Positions 10,158-18,114 of a stretch of 64,000 nt of DNA are shown piece by piece (within the stretch, counting starts at the first letter, position 1; each line of letters begins with the position of its first letter). Location: the NCBI RefSeq assembly GCF_021646545.1, contig NZ_JAKIRP010000005.1, positions 248,001-312,000 on the forward strand, in the 5' to 3' direction. The notes below the pieces were generated by a model. The model did no database searches, was not told the DNA's origin, and was given only the letters and a program-made list of their open reading frames with translations. The position numbers and the translations under genes were made by a program. Source of the stretch: Chitinophaga filiformis. Lineage in GTDB: Bacteria > Bacteroidota > Bacteroidia > Chitinophagales > Chitinophagaceae.

Positions 10158-10712
10158 TTAAAACCGGCCAAACCAGGCCAGAAGAGAGGCCAGGAACCCG
10201 AGATAATGTTTTATCTGTTTGATGGCCTGGAAAATGTGCGTTTCCACTGTTCTGGACGACAAGGAAAGTTCCCGTGCGATCTGCTGGTGGCTCATGCCTT
10301 TAAAACGACTCATTTCGAACACTTTACGACGCATCGGAGGCATCTCTTTCAATGCATCCGCCAGCTTCACCTGTAGTTCCTTTTCTGCCAGCTTCCCCCA
10401 GAGGTCATCTACCGGCAGGGTATACTTATCTATTACATGGACCACCTTTTCCCTGTAAACGGTTTCCTTCCGTAGAAAGTCGATCAGCGTGGTGCGGGCA
10501 ATACGGAACAGCTGTAATTCTATATTGAGGTCGTCTGCGAGATTTTCCCGGTAGTTCCAGCACTTGATGAATGTCAGCTGCGTCACCTCTTCTGCAATAA
10601 AGGATGACCTTGTTTTTTGGAGAATAAAATAGTAGATCCTTTTGTGCCAGGAATAATAGACTTCGTTAAATACCAAAAGGTTACCTTGCTTCAAAGCAGC
10701 TATAGTATTCAA
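10158..10712 (-). CDS. ECF RNA polymerase sigma-70 factor, first gene of the GH74 locus
   Basis: The 184-residue protein has sigma region 2 (FNEVYYSWHKRIYYFIL, EEVTQLTFIKCWNYRENL) and region 4 helix-turn-helix (MSHQQIARELSLSSRTVETHI), matching Bacteroidota ECF sigma factors of SusCD loci, including the hydrophobic C-terminal tail. The start is a TTG (M-N-T-I-A-A-L); no in-frame ATG precedes it before a stop codon, so TTG or a slightly shorter form must be used. FecR follows 69 bp downstream. It most likely directs transcription of the downstream susC-susD-GH74 genes. The start is the least certain point. Confidence 0.92.
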   Translation of the reverse strand: MNTIAALKQGNLLVFNEVYYSWHKRIYYFILQKTRSSFIAEEVTQLTFIKCWNYRENLADDLNIELQLFRIARTTLIDFLRKETVYREKVVHVIDKYTLPVDDLWGKLAEKELQVKLADALKEMPPMRRKVFEMSRFKGMSHQQIARELSLSSRTVETHIFQAIKQIKHYLGFLASLLAWFGRF

Positions 10713-10865
10713 AACGTGGGGAATTTACCATAGCAATTTAAACAAATAAATATGGAAATGCCAGAGATGCGGCCGGCAGTGTTGCAGGGGTAATGGGAAG
10801 CTCGTACCCGTTAAACGAGGACAATTCTCAATTTGCAGCCCCACTGCCTAAATTGGCTTTCACTA

Positions 10866-12905
10866 TTAGTTTCTAAATAACTTGTCAAAAAATGGAGTAT
10901 GCCTTTTTTCAACGGCCTGAATAAGTTGACTGAACCTTAATACTTCAATATGCATATTTAGATCAGGATAGATCTTATAAAAAGTACCAAAAGGAGTCTT
11001 TCGATATCCTTTTCCAATGTTATATGTCTCAAGTTGCTCTGGAATTATATCAACAATTACATATCCAAATTTTGGTGTTTCCTTTCTCACGACAACCTGA
11101 CTTCCTCTATAGTTCTTTTTTGAATCACCATATAAGAAATCATCAAAATATTCTTCAATTAACTCAGAGAACTCCCATCTATAATCCGCCTTACTTTTCT
11201 GATGAGCGATTTCTCCTGGGCGTTTAAATTCAAATACAACCATTGATGAAATTTCTCCTGAATGTTCAGGTGCAAAGCTTATGGGATTATCAAACATTGG
11301 CGGATGGTCTATCATTAAAAGGTCCGGCTCTTTTCTGCTTTTATTCTGGGATATAGAAGTGATTGGCTTATCTGAGGCAATAAAAGTATAAGTTGCAAAA
11401 CGTTCATCCAACAACCATAAATTATGAGAATCATAAGTAATTTCTCTGTCAGTCACACCCATAGGGAATATAAGGTTATGTATATCCTCTTCTAGCTTGT
11501 ACTTCCCATTTTGGTCTGCTTCAAGGAAACGATTGAACAAATCAATAATAGCTTTTCTCCTAATCATATACTCAGCGAGATTGTCAGCATCATAGGCTGT
11601 CTTTTCCACCAGTTCTTTTTTTATCGCCTCAATATTCTCTCGAGTAATTTCTCCCTTGTCTATGAATCTCTGAATTTTTTGATCTATGTTCTTTTTCTCA
11701 TTAAAGGAGATTCTATAAAGAGCCTCTTCCTTCTTTTCATCCGAAAGATTAGGTGGAATTGAATTCAAAATATCTTCTCTATCAATATATCTGCGGTAGC
11801 GCGGCGCCTTTGAAGAAATATAGTTTTTTAATTCTTTAATATTCCTGTCTTGCATTGCTCTAACAAAATCATCATATTCCTTAGCCAATAAATCAGCCAG
11901 CTCCTTTTCGATATTATCAAAAGAAAGTTCCGATCCGACCTCATCACGAATATATAACCCGTGTTCACTTTGCTGAGGAATAGTGAAACCATTTCTTGAA
12001 TGATATACCTTTTTATTTAGATATTCAGACACTACATAAATATCCAGATAATATCCTTTACCATTCTCGATCAGTGCATAGCTGAAGATACTATTCATCT
12101 TTCCGATACTTCTTCCTGATCCAACTACTCGGGAGTTTGCACAATAATGTAGGTAGTGGTTCTTTCTATTATTGACTTTTTCCGTCTTTGTGATGTAACA
12201 TTTAAAGGACTCTCCACCCAGCGCGAAGTTTCGTTCTTTTTCCTTCGATACCTGCTTGTAAAGATCATTAACTACAGCCAGTTCGCCATTTTCGAGATCC
12301 AATATTTCAATTAGTGGAAGATCCCCACACAAATAGTATATTAAGCAATGACGCATGATTTCTTCGGCAATTTTTGACACCGAAAGTGCTGTATGATCTT
12401 TTATAGCCTGATTATGGCAAGCGGAAAGCTCGACAATTGTCTTTCTAATTGAATCTTCACTTTCCCTGGTATTTATATTTGTGACCTCACTAATTGGGTC
12501 AAATTTAAACTCTCTGTATTTCCATACATCACCTTCCTTATAGGTACTTCTAATATAAATTTCTTCAAATGCTGCAAGGACGGTGAATCTACCAATTCCT
12601 TTACAGCCAAAAGCTTTATTGTGTCGTGAATAGGCGGTTTGATAGGATTTAAGATTTGCATCTGTGAATCCATTTCCGTTATCGATGACTTTCAAGGAAT
12701 GTATGGTCTTTGCATCCGCCACTATAACGTTTTGCGGAAATTCACCACGTATAATTTGAATCTGAATCTTTTTTTCCTGTTTATCGACATCTTTCGTTTG
12801 TTTTAAGCTTACAATAGCATTCGCTACTATCTCAAACAAAGGTAATAGAGCGTCAGTTGCTTTGAGATCAACTTCACTAACAATATTTTGAACCGGCAAA
12901 TCCAT
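10866..12905 (-). CDS. GHKL ATPase fused to a PD-(D/E)xK nuclease-like domain (possible defence gene)
   Basis: The 679-residue protein begins with a GHKL (Hsp90/MutL-type) ATPase: N-box FE25IVAN29A, G1 box VID75NGNG79, G2 box G100CKGIG105RF. A long middle part (about 200-500) is rich in charged helices. The C-terminal part has EPD528 followed by VVFE559FK561RP, the D...ExK arrangement of PD-(D/E)xK nucleases. No DNA-binding or transmembrane segment was seen. The gene is clearly more AT-rich than its neighbours, stands alone, and is flanked by non-coding DNA, which suggests transfer. ATPase-plus-nuclease fusions of this type are often anti-phage proteins, but I cannot name a family and defence is an inference. 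Nuclease activity is predicted only from the motif. Confidence 0.8.
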   Translation of the reverse strand: MDLPVQNIVSEVDLKATDALLPLFEIVANAIVSLKQTKDVDKQEKKIQIQIIRGEFPQNVIVADAKTIHSLKVIDNGNGFTDANLKSYQTAYSRHNKAFGCKGIGRFTVLAAFEEIYIRSTYKEGDVWKYREFKFDPISEVTNINTRESEDSIRKTIVELSACHNQAIKDHTALSVSKIAEEIMRHCLIYYLCGDLPLIEILDLENGELAVVNDLYKQVSKEKERNFALGGESFKCYITKTEKVNNRKNHYLHYCANSRVVGSGRSIGKMNSIFSYALIENGKGYYLDIYVVSEYLNKKVYHSRNGFTIPQQSEHGLYIRDEVGSELSFDNIEKELADLLAKEYDDFVRAMQDRNIKELKNYISSKAPRYRRYIDREDILNSIPPNLSDEKKEEALYRISFNEKKNIDQKIQRFIDKGEITRENIEAIKKELVEKTAYDADNLAEYMIRRKAIIDLFNRFLEADQNGKYKLEEDIHNLIFPMGVTDREITYDSHNLWLLDERFATYTFIASDKPITSISQNKSRKEPDLLMIDHPPMFDNPISFAPEHSGEISSMVVFEFKRPGEIAHQKSKADYRWEFSELIEEYFDDFLYGDSKKNYRGSQVVVRKETPKFGYVIVDIIPEQLETYNIGKGYRKTPFGTFYKIYPDLNMHIEVLRFSQLIQAVEKRHTPFFDKLFRN

Positions 12906-13124
12906 AAAAAGAAGTGATTGTAAAGTACAAGAGTGTGTTATAAAACTACGAAGTTTTTAGTAATCAAAAACAATATTGAAGTTAGTTGAACTTTTCTGAT
13001 TAAATCCAAGCAACCAACAGTTTATTTTCATGACAGATATACAATACATGATCATACTTATAACATGCAGATCGAAGCGCCTTTCTAACAATCACAGAAG
13101 GAAATTGATTAGGCTCTTTAATCT

Positions 13125-13349
13125 GTGTTACAAAAAAATGAATGCATAAACGCCAACTACTTCCTTGACTTCTCCGGGCTCAACCCAACAGAGCGAAGTG
13201 CATTTGATAGACAAAGGCCCATGAAATTTCTTGGCTATGGCATAGAAAGTGACGTCGCAAGGGAATACTATGACGTTTCGCTTACCCGGTTGTTTGATCT
13301 ACTGATCTTCCTGAAAGAGACTACACATACCACAGCATTGTTTAATTGA
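13125..13349 (+). CDS. Small hypothetical protein or gene fragment
   Basis: A 74-residue ORF starts with GTG in an otherwise gene-free 634-bp stretch between the divergently read GHKL gene (12905) and the protease/VWA gene (13540). The middle part (LNPTERSAFDRQRPMKFLGYG) looks like real protein sequence, but no family was recognised and no ribosome binding site is evident. It could be the remnant of a longer gene. The rest of 12906-13539 is AT-rich, with one hairpin at 13366-13403. Confidence 0.35.
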   Translation: MLQKNECINANYFLDFSGLNPTERSAFDRQRPMKFLGYGIESDVAREYYDVSLTRLFDLLIFLKETTHTTALFN

Positions 13350-13365
13350 AGAAAGGAACGCTGTA

Positions 13366-13403
13366 GCATATGGAAGGCGCGGTTAATCACGCCTTTCATA
13401 TGC
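13366..13403. repeat. Inverted repeat, 14-bp arms
   Basis: Arms GCATATGGAAGGCG and CGCCTTTCATATGC pair with one mismatch around a 10-nt loop. There is no T-run on either side, so it is not a typical intrinsic terminator; it lies just after the small ORF that ends at 13349 and may still end that transcript. Confidence 0.5.
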
Positions 13404-13539
13404 CATACAATAGACACCATCAGTGGCAATAATCACGGCTCCCCCGACCCTGAACTTGTCCAAATTCTTTTGCTCATCTCCATAGAAACCGTTAAATTAA
13501 TATAGATAACCCCGATTATTCCCTCAAACCCCCAATCAC

Positions 13540-16497
13540 ATGTCCCACGCAACAGGAACACATGTTACCCTGCCTGGTCCACAAGGCATTGGCCCAGCAT
13601 TTGGCGCGCCTGACCATCTGGACTTTGTACCAGCACCTGCACCTCCACCCGTAACACCACCGGGCGGTATTAAACTGATCATACTGCATTTCGCCAATGC
13701 CAGCTTCCCTGGCAACAGTCGCCTGGAGGTAGAACTAGGCTATGGCACGGATGTATTCACTGTAGCAGATGGCGCTGAGTTCTGGACACGCCCCATTAAT
13801 GCCAGCCTTTTCCCCGGCGGCATCTCCATCACATATTTTCCCGATGGCGGCGGCGGCGTACAACTGATATCGTTTGGAAGAGGAGAACGTCATGAAGAAG
13901 AAAATCCTGGCGGATCTCACGACAGTTATTCAAACTGCGATCCTTTCCTGAAAGATGGCAACTACACAGAGCCGCAATACGACCCGTTCTGGTTCTGTAA
14001 CACACCGCCGCAATGGGAGAACGTGGCCGCATTACCCGATGGCATACAAAAACAGGTAGCTGCCAGTGTATGTATGCTGGTTGCTGTACACGGCGACCAT
14101 GTATCTACCTGCTCTGCTACACTGATAGGGCCCGATCTTGTCATCACCGCCGGCCACTGTGTTACAGACCCTGATATGGAAGTACCCACCATGTCTGTCA
14201 TCTTCAATTACCAGACAAATGCCGATGGCTCTAAACCACCCGGCTATAACGCGATTTTTCACAAGGTGATCAGATATCTGCATCATGGTACAATAGGCCA
14301 GTTCGGCTCAGGGCCCATTGACTATCTAATCGTCCAGATAAAGATACCTGACGGCGGTCTTGGCATTCCTCCGATCCCCATGCGCAATAGCCTGCCGGCA
14401 GTAGGCGAACAGGTTTTCGGCATACATCATCCCAATGGAGCTGTAAAAAAAGTAAGCCGCAGACACACTGATCCTACCGCCACCGTTACCAGTAATGCCT
14501 TGATGATAAACGTGAACATAGATGTTTCCGGTGGTAGCTCCGGTTCCGGACTTTTTGATATGACGGGCCGTTTCCTGGGCGTACTCTCATCAGGCGGCAA
14601 ATGTAACCTGGGCTATGCACCTTCCGTTTCTATCCTGGACCATATCAGCGAGACGCCAGTCCCTTCTCCTGCCCGCGACGTGATGATCGTATTTGACCGC
14701 TCCGGTAGTATGTCTATGGACGCCGGTACCGGCCAGACCAAAATAGCAGAAGCCCGTGACGCCGCTTCTTTGTTTGTACAGCTGATACGAACATCTGGCG
14801 CGGACCGTATCGGCCTGGTTTCTTTCAGTACCTCTGCCAGTGATCCGGTCGAGTTTACCCTGCATCCCGTCGACAATGCCAACAAAACCACACTGATAGG
14901 TTCAATGCCTTTCTCAGGCGGTATCATAGGCAACCTGATGCCAGGAGGTAACACCAGTATCGGCGATGGCCTGGCGGCAGCCAGAGATACCTTCACCGGA
15001 GGTGCTAACCGTAAGACCATCTTTCTGCTGACCGACGGCCTACAGAATACACCACCTATGATCGAAAATGTGGAAGGCAGCCTTTCCAATATTGACGTAG
15101 TGGCAGTAGGTTTTGGCACGGAAGCCGGATTGAATGGGCCACTGCTTACCCAACTTACCCAAACGCACAACGGACTATACATGCGGGCCGGCGATGGACT
15201 GGATCTGAAGAAATTCTTTTCATTGGCTTTCGGCAACATCTTTGAAGCAGGAACGCTCAACGATCCTGTCTACGTCCTCCCTGCCGCCGAGCGGGCGGCC
15301 AAACCCATACCTTTTGCAGTATGCGAAGAATCGTCCATTACAGTTGTACTGGGATGGGATAAGGAAGCCGCACCACTTAATCTGGCATTAAAAGCCCCCT
15401 CCGGCAAAGTAATACTCAGCTCGGACGCAAGTGTGGAATCATCCCGCGGAAGAACCTGGGAATTCATGCGCCTGAGCCTCCCTGCCGGCGCTGACCGGAG
15501 CGGGCAATGGGAAATCCTTGCAACCCGTGTTGGCGGGGGCGGTGAGTTTCCACCACCGGCTATAGACGTCCGTTTTTTCATCAACGTTATTGTGAAAGAC
15601 GGCCCCTTTATGGCGCAGAGAATGAAGCAGCGCAAATTCTTTACCGGCGATACCGTCAATCCCATAGTAGCCATCTATAGATCGAATGGCTACCCGCCAG
15701 CCAATGCAGCTATAAAATTGACTGTAACCAGTCCTATACGAAGCGTAGGCAACATATTGGCTGACAGAGGACTGATACCGGCCGGAGAAACCGGTGGGGA
15801 CAACATTCCTCCGCGCTACGCCACACTACAACAGATAGAGGCCGCTCAGCAAAGACCTGTAATTGATTACAGAAACGACACATTTGATCTGTACGATGAT
15901 GGTGCACACGACGACGGCAGTATGGAATCCGACGGCGTTTTTGGCAACCCGCTCATCAACCTGCTACGCCATGAGGGGCACTACACCTTCCATGCTGTCG
16001 CTACCTACGGCGATAACTGCCGTGGCACCCGCGAGCTCACCTGGACATTATACGCTGACATTGGAATAGACCCCGGACAAACAACCGTATCAACTACCGT
16101 AATCAGCACTTTACCCGATGGCCACCAGCTTGTAAGGGTCACCTTCACCCCCAAAGATAAATATGGCAATAAAGTAGGCCCGGGAAGATCCGATGCATTT
16201 ACGCTGGCCGGACTGCCAGGCTCTGAAATGGAAGGAACTGCCACTGACAAAGGAGACGGTAGTTACGAAGTGATAGTGAACTGGCAAACCGACGCCTCCT
16301 ATCCACCTGGCATCATCATCACACAGGACGGTCGCGACCCCGTGATCATAACCCCCAAACCGGCCAAACCGGATAAAAAACCGGATTGCCGCAAATGGAA
16401 ACGCCGTAACCGCCAATTATGGTTACTAATTCTGCTGTTACTGTTATTGCTGATTTACCTCATCTTTTTCCTCCCGCCTACGTATGGCCCGTACTAG
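13540..16497 (+). CDS. Trypsin/V8-like serine protease fused to a VWA domain with a C-terminal membrane anchor
   Basis: The 985-residue protein starts without a signal peptide, with a Pro/Gly-rich N-terminus (PAPAPPPVTPP). Residues about 185-365 form a chymotrypsin-fold protease: TAGH206C, GPID261Y, and GGSS334GSG, giving a complete His-Asp-Ser triad of the V8/S1B type. Residues about 380-560 form a von Willebrand A domain with a MIDAS site (D386-R-S388-G-S390), followed by TSIGDGL and LLTDGL. Then come beta-sandwich-like regions (about 620-930). The end is a Lys/Arg-rich stretch (KKPDCRKWKRRNRQ), one transmembrane helix (about 958-977) and a short tail PPTYGPY. A tail anchor without a signal peptide leaves the orientation open. 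The role is unknown; regulated proteolysis on a metal-dependent binding module is an inference. Confidence 0.85.
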   Translation: MSHATGTHVTLPGPQGIGPAFGAPDHLDFVPAPAPPPVTPPGGIKLIILHFANASFPGNSRLEVELGYGTDVFTVADGAEFWTRPINASLFPGGISITYFPDGGGGVQLISFGRGERHEEENPGGSHDSYSNCDPFLKDGNYTEPQYDPFWFCNTPPQWENVAALPDGIQKQVAASVCMLVAVHGDHVSTCSATLIGPDLVITAGHCVTDPDMEVPTMSVIFNYQTNADGSKPPGYNAIFHKVIRYLHHGTIGQFGSGPIDYLIVQIKIPDGGLGIPPIPMRNSLPAVGEQVFGIHHPNGAVKKVSRRHTDPTATVTSNALMINVNIDVSGGSSGSGLFDMTGRFLGVLSSGGKCNLGYAPSVSILDHISETPVPSPARDVMIVFDRSGSMSMDAGTGQTKIAEARDAASLFVQLIRTSGADRIGLVSFSTSASDPVEFTLHPVDNANKTTLIGSMPFSGGIIGNLMPGGNTSIGDGLAAARDTFTGGANRKTIFLLTDGLQNTPPMIENVEGSLSNIDVVAVGFGTEAGLNGPLLTQLTQTHNGLYMRAGDGLDLKKFFSLAFGNIFEAGTLNDPVYVLPAAERAAKPIPFAVCEESSITVVLGWDKEAAPLNLALKAPSGKVILSSDASVESSRGRTWEFMRLSLPAGADRSGQWEILATRVGGGGEFPPPAIDVRFFINVIVKDGPFMAQRMKQRKFFTGDTVNPIVAIYRSNGYPPANAAIKLTVTSPIRSVGNILADRGLIPAGETGGDNIPPRYATLQQIEAAQQRPVIDYRNDTFDLYDDGAHDDGSMESDGVFGNPLINLLRHEGHYTFHAVATYGDNCRGTRELTWTLYADIGIDPGQTTVSTTVISTLPDGHQLVRVTFTPKDKYGNKVGPGRSDAFTLAGLPGSEMEGTATDKGDGSYEVIVNWQTDASYPPGIIITQDGRDPVIITPKPAKPDKKPDCRKWKRRNRQLWLLILLLLLLLIYLIFFLPPTYGPY

Positions 16498-16573
16498 CGT
16501 AACAGATGCCATTGGCCCCGGCGTATAACAACGCGCGGCAACCAGGTATTTTTGTGGCCCATGTCGACGTACA

Positions 16574-16671
16574 CGTCTGGCATACCCTGTGTATACCTCT
16601 GGTGTGCCTCTAATGTACCTCTTGTACACTCTGGTACACCTCTTGTACACCTCCGGTGTGCCTCTGGTATA
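16574..16671. repeat. 11-bp tandem repeat array A (consensus CCTCTGGTRTR), 9 units
   Basis: Nine units follow each other with an 11-bp period, for example CCTCTGGTGTG, CCTCTAATGTA, CCTCTTGTACA, CCTCCGGTGTG and CCTCTGGTATA; one unit is 10 bp. The array lies downstream of the protease/VWA gene. A minus-strand ORF across it is only a by-product of the repeat (it reads repeated RGTPEVY). Confidence 0.85.
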
Positions 16672-16732
16672 CGTCCAGAACAACACGGATATAAGTGACT
16701 ATTTTAACATTTGCATTACTTTAGATTCGTTT

Positions 16733-16821
16733 GAGATATAGTAGAGATTCGCTTATCCTCCCTTAATCCTCCCTTTTAAAGGGAAGATTAAGGGAGGATA
16801 AGCGAATCTCTACTATATCTC
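16733..16821. repeat. Very long near-perfect inverted repeat, 44-bp arms
   Basis: Arms 16733-16776 and 16778-16821 are reverse complements around a single centre base (16777), with one mismatch (TCCTCCC against GGGAAGA near the tip). The centre reads CCCTTTTAAAGGG. It could form a hairpin in RNA, stopping transcription from both converging genes (13540-16497 and 17418-18011), or a cruciform in DNA. No transposase or target duplication accompanies it. Confidence 0.9.
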
Positions 16822-16849
16822 TACTATATCTCTACTATCTCTACGATAT
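16807..16849. repeat. 11-bp tandem repeat array B (TCTCTACTATA)
   Basis: CTAC occurs at 16810, 16821, 16832 and 16841, so three steps of 11, 11 and 9 bp, in repeats of the form TCTCTACTATA. It continues directly from the right arm of the long inverted repeat; the left arm carries the complementary GTAG. Confidence 0.8.
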
Positions 16850-17139
16850 CTTAACCGAAACAATTCCTGCCATTGCCAGCAGATCAGCATCATCTACTGG
16901 CGGCCTGCCAACAGCATCCATCGTCCCTTAAAGCGAGAGCTGACATTTATCGTTGGGAGAGCGGAAGTAGCAGCGGTTTCAGATGGGAATGGCGGGCCTT
17001 CGGCTCTCTGGGCTACGACTGATGCGGCTAAATAGCATTCCCAAGCCCACCCGATTGACAAAGCTAAACAGCCTTCCGCTGCCAGAGAGGCGCCGACCGC
17101 CATCCCATACTGAAACCGGGCTACTTAGCGTGAATAATA
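16850..17139. other. Non-coding stretch with imperfect inverted repeats
   Basis: Short ORFs on both strands here overlap each other and look like chance. An imperfect inverted repeat pairs GGTTTCAGATGGGAATGG (from 16975) with CCATCCCATACTGAAACC (to 17117), and smaller complementary blocks (GCGGAAG at 16961, CTTCCGC at 17073) lie between. No gene is supported. Confidence 0.5.
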
Positions 17140-17205
17140 TATTCGCTCAGGATTCGCTCAGGATTCGCTCAAGATCCGGTGAAGATTCGCTCAAGGTCCG
17201 GTGAA
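17140..17205. repeat. 11-bp tandem repeat array C (GATTCGCTCAA/GATCCGGTGAA)
   Basis: Six contiguous 11-bp units: TATTCGCTCAG, GATTCGCTCAG, GATTCGCTCAA, GATCCGGTGAA, GATTCGCTCAA, GGTCCGGTGAA. Two unit types alternate towards the end. Confidence 0.9.
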
Positions 17206-17248
17206 GGTTATAGCCTATAGGCTCTCTACTATAGCGTTACAGCCACTG

Positions 17249-17270
17249 TTCTATAGCCCTGGCTATAGAA
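17249..17270. repeat. Perfect palindrome with CTATAG arms
   Basis: TTCTATAGCC and GGCTATAGAA flank a 2-base centre. Several more CTATAG/TATAG blocks lie within 17208-17310, so the stretch is a cluster of short palindromes. Confidence 0.7.
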
Positions 17271-17379
17271 TAGCAGGCGTAAGGCAGGTCTATAGCGCCT
17301 ATAGCTATGGAACCGCAGGCCATCTTGAGCGAAGTCTGACCCTACTTGTACCGTAGAAAGTCCGGGGCAAGTCCAACCC

Positions 17380-17412
17380 AAAGGCATGGTAAAGGCATGG
17401 TAAAAGCGTACC
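17380..17412. repeat. 11-bp direct repeat D (AAAGGCATGGT)
   Basis: AAAGGCATGGT occurs twice head to tail (17380-17390, 17391-17401) and is followed by a diverged third unit AAAAGCGTACC. It ends just before the stop codon of the ECF sigma gene at 17418. Confidence 0.7.
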
Positions 17413-17417
17413 AACCC

Positions 17418-18011
17418 CTATCTGATATGACAAAAGAGATACGCCACCAACAGCGCCCAGTCGCCGGAAGAACTGGTTTTCAGATAACTACGCATTCGAC
17501 GCAGCGCCTCCGTCAGCTGGTTTTTAACCGTCTGTTCTGAAAGATTAAGTTTACGTGCTATTTCCGCTATAGAGAGGTCTTCTTCCCGGCTCATCCGGAA
17601 GATCTGCTGCATACGCGTGGGTAACAGACTGACCGCAGCGGCAATATTGGCGGTTAATTCTTTGGTTTCCAGCCTGTCATTGAATTCCTGGCTGTCAAGT
17701 ATGTCGAATAAGGATATTTTTTTGATCTCGGCAGTACTGAAAGCATAATGACTGATCACCCTGTATTTGATAGCAGCGTGGAGGTATTTTGCAAATTCGC
17801 CTTCCTTAAAAACGGGGAGCTCATGTCTCCGGCGCCAGAGGCTCAGCATGACTTCCTGTACCAGGTCTTTCGCATCGTTCACATCCACACGCTGGCTGGC
17901 CCGCGTGTATAGCACTTTCCAATACCTGTTGTACAGCATCTCGAAAGCAGCGGTATCATCTCCTTTCAGCAATTGCAGTAAGTCCCCGTCACTGATATGC
18001 GTTTCGAACAT
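17418..18011 (-). CDS. Orphan ECF RNA polymerase sigma-70 factor
   Basis: The 197-residue protein has region 2 (FEMLYNRYWKVLYTRA, DAKDLVQEVMLSLWRRR) and region 4 (LSIAEIARKLNLSEQTVKNQL), typical of Bacteroidota ECF sigma factors, with a hydrophobic C-terminal tail. Unlike the sigma gene at 10.7 kb, no FecR or SusC gene lies beside it: downstream is the repeat island and upstream, about 100 bp away, an MBL-fold hydrolase gene on the same strand. Its targets and its anti-sigma cannot be told from the window. Confidence 0.9.
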   Translation of the reverse strand: MFETHISDGDLLQLLKGDDTAAFEMLYNRYWKVLYTRASQRVDVNDAKDLVQEVMLSLWRRRHELPVFKEGEFAKYLHAAIKYRVISHYAFSTAEIKKISLFDILDSQEFNDRLETKELTANIAAAVSLLPTRMQQIFRMSREEDLSIAEIARKLNLSEQTVKNQLTEALRRMRSYLKTSSSGDWALLVAYLFCHIR

Positions 18012-18114
18012 TTTGATCTTGGTGAGCCGTAAAGTAAAAGCGAATTACTTAAGAATGCAAGCACATGACAAATAATTAACCGGCTGGCACTTATCATTGA
18101 TTATCCGCAGATCA

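Noticed and set aside
16444..16686. Minus-strand 80-residue ORF
   Set aside because: It is a translation of the 11-bp tandem array (33-bp codon period giving RGTPEVY repeats) and overlaps the end of a real gene.
16733..16821. Terminal inverted repeats of an insertion sequence
   Set aside because: The two arms meet at a single base with no transposase between them and no flanking target duplication.
16574..17412. Possible CRISPR array
   Set aside because: The repeats are 11 bp, contiguous and diverged, with no unique spacers of 25-40 bp and no cas genes in the window.
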